A DNA stretch of 64,000 nt from Limnohabitans sp. WS1 (GCF_003063265.1 NZ_NERU01000001.1:372001-436000); one strand, 5' to 3'; positions 26,247 to 34,712 are shown, counted from the stretch's first letter. Notes: a model not told the origin generated them from the sequence alone. A program made the numbers and translations.

Positions 26247-26963
26247 ATGAGCAAGCAAACCGGTGGTATTCGTATCGAAAACTTACGCAAGGTCTATGGC
26301 CATGGGGATACAGCGGTCGAAGCCCTTAAAAACATCAACATGCAAGTGGCGCCCGGTGAAGTGGTGGGGCTCGTGGGACCTTCGGGGTCGGGAAAAAGCA
26401 CGCTGCTTAAATGTTTGGGCGCGATCATCGAACCAACCTCTGGGCGTATGACCTTGGGTGACGAGATCATTTATGACGACGGGTGGAAGATTCCAGATTT
26501 GCGGGCTCTGCGCCGTGATCGAATTGGTTTTGTGTTCCAAGCGCCTTACCTAATTCCGTTCCTCGATGTGACGGACAACGTCGCCTTGCTTCCTATGCTG
26601 GCTGGCGTGCCCAATGCGCAGGCCAGACAGCGTGCGTTTGAATTGCTCTCAGCGCTGGATGTGGCGCATCGTGCAAAAGCTGAACCAGCGCAACTGTCAG
26701 GTGGTGAGCAGCAACGTGTATCAATTGCCAGGGCGTTGGCCAACAGACCCCCCGTGATCTTGGCCGATGAACCCACCGCACCGCTGGACAGCGAGCGCGC
26801 ACTGGGCGTGGTGCGCATCCTCAATGACATGGCGCGTCAAGCGCAAACGGCCATCATCGTGGTGACGCATGACGAAAAGATCATCCCTACGTTCAAGCGG
26901 ATTTATCACATTCGTGACGGTGAGACCGTGGAAGAAAAGGGTGAGGGTCGAGTTTGGGCTTGA
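26247..26963 (+). CDS. ABC transporter ATP-binding protein (LolD/DevA-like)
   Basis: A 238-residue ATPase with all ABC signatures: Walker A G-P-S-G-S-G-K-S-T (about 46-54), Q-loop V-F-Q-A-P-Y, signature L-S-G-G-E-Q-Q-R (about 151-158), Walker B V-I-L-A-D-E-P-T and a terminal switch His in V-T-H-D. The sequence A-D-E-P-T-A-P-L-D-S-E is characteristic of the MacB/LolD/DevA branch. It powers the permease encoded just upstream. It is the last gene of the TetR-led unit and converges on the TonB gene 21 bases away. Confidence 0.93.
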   Translation: MSKQTGGIRIENLRKVYGHGDTAVEALKNINMQVAPGEVVGLVGPSGSGKSTLLKCLGAIIEPTSGRMTLGDEIIYDDGWKIPDLRALRRDRIGFVFQAPYLIPFLDVTDNVALLPMLAGVPNAQARQRAFELLSALDVAHRAKAEPAQLSGGEQQRVSIARALANRPPVILADEPTAPLDSERALGVVRILNDMARQAQTAIIVVTHDEKIIPTFKRIYHIRDGETVEEKGEGRVWA

Positions 26964-26984
26964 GAAGTCGTGTGAATTTTTTGT

Positions 26985-27851
26985 TCATCGGCCCGTTTGG
27001 CTCGATCCCCATTGGTCCATCAGGCGCTGATCGCGGGCGCTTTCGGCTTCGATACTGTCTTTGGGCAGCTGGCGCAGGCAGTCGGCCAGTGCTTGCGGGT
27101 CCAGTGGGGCGGTAGGTGTCTGCGCAGCCACCACCTGGGGCGATTTACCGTCCCAGGCAAAGGGGTTGCGGAACACGGGCGGCTCGGGCAGGCAGTCGTC
27201 TCTGTACAGGGGTGGCCCGTCGTTGGCAAAGGGTGAAAACGAAATCGTCTTGTCAAAAATCAGCGGTTTGCCCGTGGGGGTGGGCGGCAGCGGCGGCATG
27301 CTTTGAATGGCTTGGCGTGCGAGTTGTTCGGCCTTGGCCGAGGTGGTCCACAGCGTGTGCAATTGCGTCAAGCGGCCATCGGGTGCGATCTCGATGCGAA
27401 AGCGCACCACGCCCTGGTCGGGGCCTTCGACGGCGGTGCCCATCATGCTGCGCACTTGCTGGCCCCAGCTGTAGCGGTAGCCTTTGCTGTTTTTGTTGGT
27501 GTAGTTCGCGGCAAAAGCCCATTCTTCGGCGGTGGGTGGCGGGGGCGCGGCCATGCTGGCGCGGGGGCGATCGGGTGAGGGCTGTGGGGCCGGAGCAGCC
27601 AAGGCTGTGTCGGGCGGGGGTGGCGTGGTGGGTGCAGTGATGGGCGTTGTGGGGGGCGCTGATGGCGGTTCAGGCAGCGGCTGGCGCGGTGGCGGGATCA
27701 GTTCCAGAAAGACAATTTTTTCAGCGGTTTGGGGCGCTTTGGCTGGGCTGACGTATTTGAACTGATAGCCACTGGCCAGCAGCCACACCCCGGCGTGCAG
27801 GGCCAGTGAAAAGATGACGGCGAAAAGGCGATGGGAACTATAGGGAGGCAT
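26985..27851 (-). CDS. TonB-like energy-transducer protein
   Basis: A 288-residue protein. It has a single N-terminal membrane anchor (about 8-25, with a Ser and a His inside the helix as in TonB) and a long Pro-rich spacer (about 50-108). A C-terminal TonB-like domain (about 130-205) carries V-V-R-F-R-I-E-I-A-P-D-G-R-L-T-Q. A further acidic, Cys-containing tail follows that is not typical. No exbB or exbD genes are nearby. The ATG at 27851 has GGGAGG just before it. It is divergent from the ArsR-rhodanese gene, and the 107-base gap contains that gene's operator. Confidence 0.75.
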   Translation of the reverse strand: MPPYSSHRLFAVIFSLALHAGVWLLASGYQFKYVSPAKAPQTAEKIVFLELIPPPRQPLPEPPSAPPTTPITAPTTPPPPDTALAAPAPQPSPDRPRASMAAPPPPTAEEWAFAANYTNKNSKGYRYSWGQQVRSMMGTAVEGPDQGVVRFRIEIAPDGRLTQLHTLWTTSAKAEQLARQAIQSMPPLPPTPTGKPLIFDKTISFSPFANDGPPLYRDDCLPEPPVFRNPFAWDGKSPQVVAAQTPTAPLDPQALADCLRQLPKDSIEAESARDQRLMDQWGSSQTGR

Positions 27852-27929
27852 ATTTCGCCGTAATCATCCAGCAATGGAAGTGCAGGGGGTGCGGGTCAGG
27901 GTTAAGCGCCATGTGTATTTGTATCGGCT

Positions 27930-27955
27930 AATATTCTATCAATGACTAGAATATT
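27930..27955. promoter_or_regulatory. Dyad operator abutting the ArsR-rhodanese gene
   Basis: AATATTCTA-TCAATGAC-TAGAATATT has 9-base perfect arms and ends 3 bases before the start codon. The TATTC/GAATA half-sites are like those of BigR/SqrR-type ArsR repressors. Autoregulation is the simplest reading. Confidence 0.8.
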
Positions 27956-27958
27956 GAA

Positions 27959-28618
27959 ATGAACAAACGACAGCTCAAAGATGTGCTTTATGAGCAGGTG
28001 GCTCGCATTGGCAAGGCAGTTTCCAGCCCCAAACGACTGGAAATTGTGGAATTGCTGGCACAAGGCGAGAAGACGGTTGAGCAGCTGACCAGCGAGCTCG
28101 GCATCGACATCAAACTGACCAGTTCACACCTCAGGGCTTTGCGTGAAGCGCATTTGGTCACGTCGCGCAAAGAGGGTAAATATGTCATTTACCGGCTCAC
28201 GGGGGAGGATGTGGCAGGCTTGTGGGTTTTGCTGCGAGAAGTGGCTCAGCGGCACTTGTTGGATCTGCGCCTCGCATTGGGTGAGATGGTGGCCGCACCT
28301 GACAAGCTGTTGACTTTGGATCGTGCGACCTTGCTCCAGCAGGCACGGGATGGCGAAGTCATCATGATTGACGTGCGTCCCTCCGAAGAATATGCCCACG
28401 CTCACCTGCCTTTTGCACGTTCCATGCCGATCAATGAGATCGCGGCGCGACTGCATGAACTGCCCAAAGACAAGCAGATCGTGGCTTACTGCCGAGGCCC
28501 ATTTTGTTTGTTCTCGGAAGAGGCATACCAACTCTTGAGTGGACACGGATACCGCGTTCATAAATTACTGGATGGTGTCAGTGAATGGCAAGCGGCCGGT
28601 TTGACTTTGGCTACTTGA
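27959..28618 (+). CDS. ArsR-type regulator fused to a rhodanese domain
   Basis: A 219-residue two-domain protein. Residues 1-95 form an ArsR winged helix (L-T-S-S-H-L-R-A-L-R recognition segment). Residues about 110-217 form a rhodanese domain with V-I-M-I-D-V-R-P and the active loop Y-C-R-G-P-F-C-L. The fusion suggests direct sensing of sulfane sulfur: the rhodanese Cys would take up persulfide and alter DNA binding. It lacks the first-helix Cys of BigR/SqrR. It is preceded by its own dyad and followed by a sterol-desaturase-like gene and a periplasmic rhodanese, which may be its targets. Such fusions are known, but their ligand is rarely proved. Confidence 0.9.
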   Translation: MNKRQLKDVLYEQVARIGKAVSSPKRLEIVELLAQGEKTVEQLTSELGIDIKLTSSHLRALREAHLVTSRKEGKYVIYRLTGEDVAGLWVLLREVAQRHLLDLRLALGEMVAAPDKLLTLDRATLLQQARDGEVIMIDVRPSEEYAHAHLPFARSMPINEIAARLHELPKDKQIVAYCRGPFCLFSEEAYQLLSGHGYRVHKLLDGVSEWQAAGLTLAT

Positions 28619-28779
28619 GCAGACTCGCCAATAAACGGCCAACGAGAAACATCGATGGGACGAAGACAGCCAACGCAGAGCAATTGATCAACATACGTTC
28701 GCAAATTCTTTAGAATGTTCGATCAATCCAAGTTCAGTTGTTGAATCTGTATCGACATTGCAAAACTTGTGAGAACGCC

Positions 28780-29655
28780 ATGAATTTTGAACAGTTGATC
28801 CTTGCCTACGAGCCACAGATCCGTTTGGGTTTTTTTGTGGGAGTCTTCGTGATCGTTGCCCTTTGGGAGTTGGCCGCACCGCGGCGGGTGCTCAAGCTCG
28901 CGCGACAACAACGCTGGACTGCGAATTTGGGTATTGTTGTGATCAATACTGTCCTCGTGCGCCTGGTGTTTCCAACCGCTGCGGTGGGCATGGCCGCTTT
29001 GGGTGCTGAGCGAGGTTGGGGTCTTTTGAACAATTTCGAGGTGCCATTTTGGCTGGCGGTGCCGATGGCTGTTGTTGCGCTGGATTTTGTGGTTTGGCTG
29101 CAGCACGTCATGGTGCACGCTGTGCCGGTGCTGTGGCGCTTGCACCGGGTGCACCACGCAGACCTGGATTACGACCTCACAACCGGGGCGCGATTTCATC
29201 CGATCGAGATTTTGTTGTCCATGGGCATCAAGTTTGCGGCCATCGTCCTGCTGGGTGCGCCAGTTGTAGCCGTTGTCGTGTTTGAGGTTTTGCTCAGTGC
29301 TTGCGCCATGTTCAACCATGGCAACTTGCGCCTGCCGGCATCGCTAGATCAGGTCTTGCGCTGGTTTCTGGTGACGCCCGACATGCACCGTGTGCACCAT
29401 TCGGTGGAAGACGACGAGAGCAACAGCAACTTCGGCTTCAACTTGACTTGGTGGGACCGAATGTTTGGCACCTACCAAGCCGAGCCACGGGCGGGACAGG
29501 TGGGCATGACCATCGGCATCCGCAGCCACACAGACCCCAAGGAAGTGTCGCGTTTGCCGGGCATGCTGCTTATGCCGTTTCGGGGCAAAGTGACGGGTTA
29601 CGCGATCAATCGTCGCGAATGGACATTGACGATGGATCCCAATCACCCACGGTGA
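28780..29655 (+). CDS. Sterol desaturase/fatty-acid hydroxylase superfamily membrane protein
   Basis: A 291-residue integral membrane di-iron oxygenase. Four to five hydrophobic segments are present. The His clusters of the family are visible: H-V-M-V-H near 108, H-R-V-H-H near 120, H-P-I-E, and in the C-terminal half D-M-H-R-V-H-H-S. These would bind two irons and hydroxylate or desaturate a lipid. The ATG at 28780 starts at the first family-like residues; an upstream in-frame start at 28738 is less likely. The substrate is unknown. Its place between the ArsR-rhodanese regulator and a rhodanese suggests regulation by sulfur species. Confidence 0.85.
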   Translation: MNFEQLILAYEPQIRLGFFVGVFVIVALWELAAPRRVLKLARQQRWTANLGIVVINTVLVRLVFPTAAVGMAALGAERGWGLLNNFEVPFWLAVPMAVVALDFVVWLQHVMVHAVPVLWRLHRVHHADLDYDLTTGARFHPIEILLSMGIKFAAIVLLGAPVVAVVVFEVLLSACAMFNHGNLRLPASLDQVLRWFLVTPDMHRVHHSVEDDESNSNFGFNLTWWDRMFGTYQAEPRAGQVGMTIGIRSHTDPKEVSRLPGMLLMPFRGKVTGYAINRREWTLTMDPNHPR

Positions 29656-29684
29656 CATAGCGAGCTGCAATCATTCAATTTCAA

Positions 29685-29704
29685 ATATCATTCAAAGCTT
29701 ATAT
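29685..29704. promoter_or_regulatory. ATATNAG-N6-CTNATAT-type site upstream of rhodanese
   Basis: ATATCAT-TCAAAG-CTTATAT matches the sulfur-gene motif except at the last base of the left half. It ends 14 bases before the rhodanese start, next to the AAGGAG ribosome-binding site. Confidence 0.6.
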
Positions 29705-29718
29705 CCAAGGAGTTACAC

Positions 29719-30183
29719 ATGACGTTCACACACTGGGGCATGGCCCTCTTGACCACCACTGCACTGAGCTTTGGAGGTGTTGCCCACGCCGACAACAAAG
29801 CCATTGCCACCGACGAGATGGAGGCGTATCTGGAGTTTGTGGACTACGGTGGCGGGGTGATTTTTGCCGAGCAAATTCCCAAAGACGAGTGGCCCAAGAT
29901 GGTGGTGATCGATGCGCGTGACCCGGCGCAATTTGCCAAGGGGCACATTCCTGGCGCGGTCAACATGGACTGGCGACAGGTGCTGGCCAAGCGCAACACC
30001 ATCCCCAAAAACAAGCCTGTGCTCATTTATTGCAACACCGGGTCGCTGTCGGCCCAGGCCGGTTTTGCGCTGCGCGTGGCGGGCTGGGAGAACGTGCGCA
30101 TCTTGCAAGGCGGCATGACAGAGTGGCAGGCCAAAGGCGGTTTTGACGCGGCGGCCAAAGCCGCAGGGCCAGCCAAGCATTGA
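29719..30183 (+). CDS. Periplasmic rhodanese-like sulfurtransferase
   Basis: A 154-residue exported protein with a signal peptide (about 1-24, ending A-H-A). A single rhodanese domain follows with V-V-I-D-A-R-D (about 61-67), the active loop Y-C-N-T-G-S (Cys near 103) and the ending L-Q-G-G-M-T-E-W. It is preceded by AAGGAG and by a copy of the sulfur-gene operator motif. It would handle persulfide or thiosulfate sulfane sulfur in the periplasm. It lies between the sterol-desaturase-like gene and the persulfide-detoxification operon. Physiological donor and acceptor are unknown. Confidence 0.9.
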   Translation: MTFTHWGMALLTTTALSFGGVAHADNKAIATDEMEAYLEFVDYGGGVIFAEQIPKDEWPKMVVIDARDPAQFAKGHIPGAVNMDWRQVLAKRNTIPKNKPVLIYCNTGSLSAQAGFALRVAGWENVRILQGGMTEWQAKGGFDAAAKAAGPAKH

Positions 30184-30290
30184 GGGGTGGATATACATGG
30201 CCAAGACCTTGAGGGCTTGCGATGGATCAATTTTGTCGATTTCACGACCGCAATTGTCACTATGCCATTCATTGCGATAACTCATGCCCA

Positions 30291-30306
30291 ATACCTTCAG
30301 GGGTAT
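30291..30306. promoter_or_regulatory. CsoR/CstR-like operator upstream of the peroxiredoxin operon
   Basis: ATACC-TTCAGG-GGTAT is a dyad of the ATACC/GGTAT type used by CsoR-family repressors. It lies 75 bases before the peroxiredoxin start. A CsoR-like protein with two conserved-looking cysteines is encoded at 47875-48120. Confidence 0.6.
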
Positions 30307-30380
30307 GTACAGTTGACCCTGTCGATTGAATAAATCTCTCGATTTCTAAAACCGATAGTCAACCTCAAAGGAAACGCACC

Positions 30381-31007
30381 ATGTCCATGCCCCTCATCAA
30401 CGAAGCCGCTCCCGCCTTCAGCGCCAACACCACCCACGGCCCCCGAAGCCTCGCCGATTACAAAGGCAAGTGGCTCATCTTGTTCTCGCACCCTGCCGAC
30501 TTCACGCCTGTGTGCACCACCGAATTCATCGGTTTTGCCAAGCGTGCCGAGTTGTTCAAGAGCATGAACTGCGAATTGCTCGGCTTGTCGATCGACAGCA
30601 TCTACTCGCACTTGGCCTGGATGCAAAGCATTCAGAACAACTTTGGTGTGGAGATTCCCTTCCCCATCATCGACGACATCAAGATGGAAGTGGCCCAAGC
30701 CTACGGCATGATCCACCCCGGCGCTGCCGACACCCAGGCCGTGCGTGCCACCTTCTTCATTGACCCCGAAGGCAAGCTGCGCGCCATGGTGTACTACCCC
30801 ATGAGCAACGGCCGCTCGATCGAAGAGTTTGTGCGTTTGTTGCAAGCCATGCAGACCAGCGATGCCAATAAGATCGCCACCCCTGAGGGCTGGACGCCCG
30901 GTTGCGATGTGATCGTGCCACCACCCAAAACCCCCGAAGCCATTGCCAAGCGCAAAGGCGAGGGTTACGCCATGAAGGACTGGTATTTCTCGACCAAGTC
31001 CCTCTAA
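30381..31007 (+). CDS. Peroxiredoxin (Prx6/1-Cys-type)
   Basis: A 208-residue AhpC/TSA-fold peroxidase. The peroxidatic site is H-P-A-D-F-T-P-V-C-T-T-E with Cys45. Cys64 and a Cys at 175 in P-G-C-D-V-I-V-P-P-P are also present, so a resolving role for the latter is possible. Prx6-type enzymes reduce peroxides, and some relatives act on persulfides. It is the first gene of a tight unit with a persulfide dioxygenase, DUF3817 and SulP genes, and a CsoR/CstR-like site lies upstream. This implies a role in sulfide or persulfide stress. Confidence 0.92.
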   Translation: MSMPLINEAAPAFSANTTHGPRSLADYKGKWLILFSHPADFTPVCTTEFIGFAKRAELFKSMNCELLGLSIDSIYSHLAWMQSIQNNFGVEIPFPIIDDIKMEVAQAYGMIHPGAADTQAVRATFFIDPEGKLRAMVYYPMSNGRSIEEFVRLLQAMQTSDANKIATPEGWTPGCDVIVPPPKTPEAIAKRKGEGYAMKDWYFSTKSL

Positions 31008-31085
31008 GTTGAAGGCTTGCCCCCTTGCCGCACAGCGGCAAGGGGTGCCAAGGACCTTTGTTGTTCCACTGCCAAGGAAGTCACC

Positions 31086-31979
31086 ATGAGTTCAGCCCAC
31101 ATGCACATCGAATCGTTTTTTGATCCGGCCACGTTCACCTTCAGCCACATCCTGGCCGACCTGAGCACCCGGCAGTGCGCCTTGATCGACAGCGTGCTGG
31201 ATTACGACCCCAAGTCGGGCCGCACCCACACCGTCAGCGCCGACAAATTGGTGGCGCGTGTGAAGGCGCTGGACCTGCGTGTGTTGTGGATTTTGGAGAC
31301 GCATGTGCACGCCGACCATTTGTCGGCAGCGCCCTATTTGCAAAAGCAGCTGGGCGGCCAATTGGCCATTGGTTCGCACATCACCACGGTGCAAAACGTG
31401 TTTGGCAAGCTGTTCAACGCGGGCACCGAATTTGCCCGCGACGGCAGCCAGTTCGACCGTTTGCTGGGCGATGGCGAGACCTTCGAGATTGGTGCTTTGC
31501 AGGCCCAGGCCCTGCACACCCCCGGCCATACCCCGGCGTGCATGACCTATGTGGTCACAGATGCCAGTGTCGATCCTGCGCGGCAGGTGGCCTTTGTGGG
31601 CGACACCTTGTTCATGCCCGACTACGGCACGGCGCGCTGCGACTTTCCTGGGGGCAGTGCCAGCGTGTTGTTCCAGTCGATCCAGAAAGTGCTCAGCTTG
31701 CCGGACAACACCGAGCTGTTCTTGTGCCACGACTACCCGCCCGAGACCCGCCAGCCCCAATGCGTGACCACCGTGGCCGAGCAAAAAAAGGCCAATGTGC
31801 ATGTGCACCAAGGCGTGAGTGAGGCCGAGTTTGTGGCCATGCGCGAAAAGCGCGATGCCACTTTGTCCATGCCCGTGTTGATCTTGCCTTCGGTGCAGGT
31901 GAACATGCGTGCAGGTCAAATGCCGCCGCCCGAAGACAATGGCCAGCGTTACCTGAAGATTCCGGTGGACGCGCTGTGA
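31086..31979 (+). CDS. Persulfide dioxygenase-like MBL protein (ETHE1/Blh type)
   Basis: A 297-residue metallo-beta-lactamase-fold enzyme. The motif T-H-V-H-A-D-H-L-S-A gives the HxHxDH site; H-T-P-G-H-T and G-D-T-L-F-M-P-D-Y-G-T-A-R-C-D-F-P-G-G are hallmarks of the persulfide dioxygenase/Blh group. These iron enzymes oxidise glutathione persulfide to sulfite. It is cytoplasmic (no signal). The ATG at 31086 follows AAGGAAGTCACC. Its end overlaps the DUF3817 start by four bases. It resembles the hydrolase of bigR operons, where sulfide-responsive repressors control it. Confidence 0.93.
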   Translation: MSSAHMHIESFFDPATFTFSHILADLSTRQCALIDSVLDYDPKSGRTHTVSADKLVARVKALDLRVLWILETHVHADHLSAAPYLQKQLGGQLAIGSHITTVQNVFGKLFNAGTEFARDGSQFDRLLGDGETFEIGALQAQALHTPGHTPACMTYVVTDASVDPARQVAFVGDTLFMPDYGTARCDFPGGSASVLFQSIQKVLSLPDNTELFLCHDYPPETRQPQCVTTVAEQKKANVHVHQGVSEAEFVAMREKRDATLSMPVLILPSVQVNMRAGQMPPPEDNGQRYLKIPVDAL

Positions 31980-32263
31980 AAGCGGTCTTGCGTCCTTTGC
32001 GCGTGGCTTCCTGGGCCGAAGGCGCCACCTTGCTGCTCTTGATGCTGGTGGCCGTGCCGCTCAAGCGTTTGGCCGACATGCCCGAGGCGGTGAGCCTCAT
32101 GGGCCCGATCCACGGCGCGGCCTTTGTGGCCTATGTGCTGATGGTCTTGTTTTATGCCTGGAAAGGGCATTTGCGTGCGCATGCCGTGCCCTTGCTGACG
32201 ATCGCAGCCTTTGTGCCCTTTGGTGCCTTTTTTGTGGGCCCCTTGTTTCGTTCAAAGGCTTGA
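31976..32263 (+). CDS. DUF3817 small membrane protein
   Basis: A 95-residue protein with three hydrophobic segments (about 15-30, 45-60, 73-88) and the family start L-R-V-A-S-W-A-E-G-A-T-L-L-L-L. It begins at a GTG that overlaps the persulfide dioxygenase stop (GTGA), so it is translationally coupled. DUF3817 proteins have no established role; some are encoded near transporters and redox enzymes. Here it sits between persulfide dioxygenase and a SulP transporter, only three bases before the latter. Function unknown. Confidence 0.85.
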   Translation: MKAVLRPLRVASWAEGATLLLLMLVAVPLKRLADMPEAVSLMGPIHGAAFVAYVLMVLFYAWKGHLRAHAVPLLTIAAFVPFGAFFVGPLFRSKA

Positions 32264-32266
32264 AAC

Positions 32267-34042
32267 ATGAACGCCGTGTCCATACCCACCGCACTGCAGC
32301 GCTGGTTTCCCATTCTGGATTGGGGGCGGCGCTACAACCGTTCGTTGTTGACGGCCGATGGTGTGGCCGCTTTGGTGGTGACGCTGATGCTGATCCCGCA
32401 AAGCCTGGCTTATGCGCTGTTGGCAGGCTTGCCTGCACAGGCGGGTTTGTACGCCAGCATGGCCCCCTTGGTGCTGTACGCCTTGATGGGCAGCAGCGGC
32501 ACTTTGGCCGTGGGGCCTGCGGCGGTGACCTCGCTCATGACGGCGGCCAGTGTGGGCGCGGTGGCGGCGCAAGGCAGCGTGGCGTACACCGAGGCGGCTT
32601 TGATGTTGGCGCTGCTCAGCGGGGCCATCATGCTGGTGATGGGCGCGGCTCGGTTGGGCTTTTTGGCCAACTTTTTGAGCCACCCGGTCATCTCGGGCTT
32701 TGTCTCGGCGTCGGGTTTGCTGATCGCGGCCAGCCAGCTCAAACATTTGTTGGGTGTGCCCCTGCATGGCGAGAACCTCTTGCAGCTGCTGCCGCAGCTG
32801 TGGCACAACTTGCCCAGTCTGCATGTGCCCACCACTGCGATGGGGCTGGGCGCTTTGGCTTTGCTGCTGCTGGTGCGCCGTCAGCTCAAGCCCGGGCTCA
32901 AGCGCTTGGGGGTGTCTGTGGGCGCGGCCGATTTGGCGGCCAAGGCGGCCCCGGTGGTGGTGCTGCTCTTGAGCATTGCCTTGTCAGCCGTGTGGCAGTT
33001 GGCCGAGCAGGGCGTGCGGGTGGTGGGCACGGTGCCGCAAGGCTTGCCGCCGCTCACGCTGCCGGGTGTGTCATCAGGTGCTTCGGCGACAGGTGGGTGG
33101 GCCGCCCCATGGGCGCTGGCCCAGGCTTTGTGGGTGCCTGCTTTGTTGATTTCCTTGGTGGGCTTTGTGGAGTCGGTGTCGGTGGGCCAGTCCTTGGCGG
33201 CCAAGCGCCGCGAACGCATCGACCCCGTCGCCGAGCTGCGAGCGCTGGGCCTGAGCAATTTGGGTGCGGGCCTCTCCGGCGGTTTTCCGGTCACGGGCGG
33301 GTTTTCGCGCTCGGTGGTCAATTTTGATGCGGGTGCACGCACGCCTGCCGCAGGCATTTACACCGCTGTGGGGCTGGCGCTGGCGGCTTTGTTCTTGACG
33401 CCTTGGCTCTTTCATTTGCCCCAAGCCACCTTGGCCGCCACCATCATGGTGGCCGTGCTCACCTTGGTCGATGTCAGGGTGTTTGCCCGCACCTGGCATT
33501 ACGCCAAGGCCGATTTCATTGCCTTGTTGCTGACCTTTGGCCTGACCTTGGCGGTGGGTGTGGAGGCCGGGTTGATCGCGGGCGTGAGCGCCTCGGTGCT
33601 GTTGCTGCTGTACCGCACCAGCCGCCCGCACATCGCGGTGGTGGGGCAGGTGCCGGGCACCGAGCATTACCGCAATGTGCTGCGTCACGCCGTGCTGGAG
33701 CAGCCGGGCATTTTGGGTCTGCGCGTGGACGAAAGCCTGTACTTTGCCAACGCCCGTTTCCTTGAAGACACCATCGCGGCCCAGGTGGCTGTGCGGCCAG
33801 GTGTGCGGCATGTGGTGCTGCAATGCTCGGCGGTCAACGACATTGACGCCAGCGCACTCGAAAGCCTGGAAACCATCAACGCCCGCTTGCAGGCTTCAGG
33901 TGTGCAGCTGCACCTGTCCGAGGTCAAAGGCCCCGTGCACGACCGTTTGCAGCGCAGCCATTTGCTGGCGGAGTTGAGTGGTCAGGTGTTCCTGACGCAC
34001 CACCAGGCGGTGATGGCCCTGGCGGGGCTGCAAGTGGCATAA
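32267..34042 (+). CDS. SulP-family anion (sulfate) permease with STAS domain
   Basis: A 591-residue transporter. The N-terminal membrane domain (about 20-420, 12-14 helices) begins with the SulP signature V-A-A-L-V-V-T-L-M-L-I-P-Q-S-L-A-Y-A and contains G-G-F-P-V-T-G-G-F-S-R-S. The C-terminal cytoplasmic STAS domain covers about 460-585 (V-L-Q-C-S-A-V-N-D-I-D-A-S-A). Family members move sulfate, bicarbonate and other anions. In this operon, export of sulfate/sulfite formed from persulfide oxidation, or sulfate or bicarbonate traffic, would all make sense. The direction cannot be read from sequence. Confidence 0.93.
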   Translation: MNAVSIPTALQRWFPILDWGRRYNRSLLTADGVAALVVTLMLIPQSLAYALLAGLPAQAGLYASMAPLVLYALMGSSGTLAVGPAAVTSLMTAASVGAVAAQGSVAYTEAALMLALLSGAIMLVMGAARLGFLANFLSHPVISGFVSASGLLIAASQLKHLLGVPLHGENLLQLLPQLWHNLPSLHVPTTAMGLGALALLLLVRRQLKPGLKRLGVSVGAADLAAKAAPVVVLLLSIALSAVWQLAEQGVRVVGTVPQGLPPLTLPGVSSGASATGGWAAPWALAQALWVPALLISLVGFVESVSVGQSLAAKRRERIDPVAELRALGLSNLGAGLSGGFPVTGGFSRSVVNFDAGARTPAAGIYTAVGLALAALFLTPWLFHLPQATLAATIMVAVLTLVDVRVFARTWHYAKADFIALLLTFGLTLAVGVEAGLIAGVSASVLLLLYRTSRPHIAVVGQVPGTEHYRNVLRHAVLEQPGILGLRVDESLYFANARFLEDTIAAQVAVRPGVRHVVLQCSAVNDIDASALESLETINARLQASGVQLHLSEVKGPVHDRLQRSHLLAELSGQVFLTHHQAVMALAGLQVA

Positions 34043-34074
34043 AAAAACGCTTGGTCGATGAGGGCCAGGCGTTT
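34041..34074 (-). terminator. Intrinsic terminator between SulP and DsrE-like genes
   Basis: On the minus strand, AAACGCCTGG and CCAAGCGTTT form a 10-bp stem with one mismatch around a 10-base loop, followed by a 7-T run. It ends the DsrE-like transcript; the same stem may weakly terminate the SulP operon. Confidence 0.8.
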
Positions 34075-34096
34075 GGATCCGTTTTGATCAGAGGAA

Positions 34097-34507
34097 TCAG
34101 AAGCCCAGCGTTTTCACGTTGGGCTTGAGCAGGTGGGCGGCCACGTCAGCAGGTTTGGCCGGCGTCACACCGGGGATCAGGTCGCTGGCCTGTTTGCCAG
34201 TATTGGGCAGGTACAAGGCGCAGACCTCCACTTTGGCACCGCTTTTGATCAGGCCTTGAAGCATCTGCTGTGGCGTGACGTTGCGGGGCTTGAGCGTAGG
34301 CATTTCTTTGCCGACCAAGGCGATGTCGCCAGCGGCATCGCACAGCAATACGCGCACTTGGGCTTTTTGCTCCAATGCCTGGCCAGCCAGCACCAGGCCA
34401 GCGCCTTGGGCCATGGCTTGGCCGCTGTGGATGTTGACAAACAGGTCTTCAGCTTGGGCAGCACCCATCAGGCTGAAGGCGGTGACGAGAGCGAGGGTTT
34501 TTTTCAT
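34097..34507 (-). CDS. Exported DsrE-family protein
   Basis: A 136-residue protein with a signal peptide (about 1-19, ending A-Q-A) and a DsrE/DsrF-like fold. Alternating strands and helices include F-V-N-I-H-S-G, V-R-V-L-L-C-D-A-A-G-D and V-E-V-C-A-L-Y-L-P-N. The two cysteines (about 55 and 97) sit after core strands, where sulfur-carrying DsrE proteins have theirs. Members transfer sulfur in sulfur oxidation, but a periplasmic form is less studied. It is convergent with the SulP operon and ends at a clear terminator. The 294 bases upstream to cbbY contain a CbbR-type site and nothing else I can name. Confidence 0.82.
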   Translation of the reverse strand: MKKTLALVTAFSLMGAAQAEDLFVNIHSGQAMAQGAGLVLAGQALEQKAQVRVLLCDAAGDIALVGKEMPTLKPRNVTPQQMLQGLIKSGAKVEVCALYLPNTGKQASDLIPGVTPAKPADVAAHLLKPNVKTLGF

Positions 34508-34712
34508 GGCAAGGTTTCATCCATAAGGGGTTGTTCAATCAGGGCAAATGATGACCGCAGCAACCCTGTGGCGGTTTGCTTTATGTCATGTGACGAATCC
34601 CAAATCATGCTTTTTTTCCGCTTGTTGTGATCTGGGTTTTTGAGGGTTGAACCGTTTGAAATCGGATACTGAAGGCGAATCAAGTCGTCATGAGATGGAG
34701 ATTCAGGTTTTA

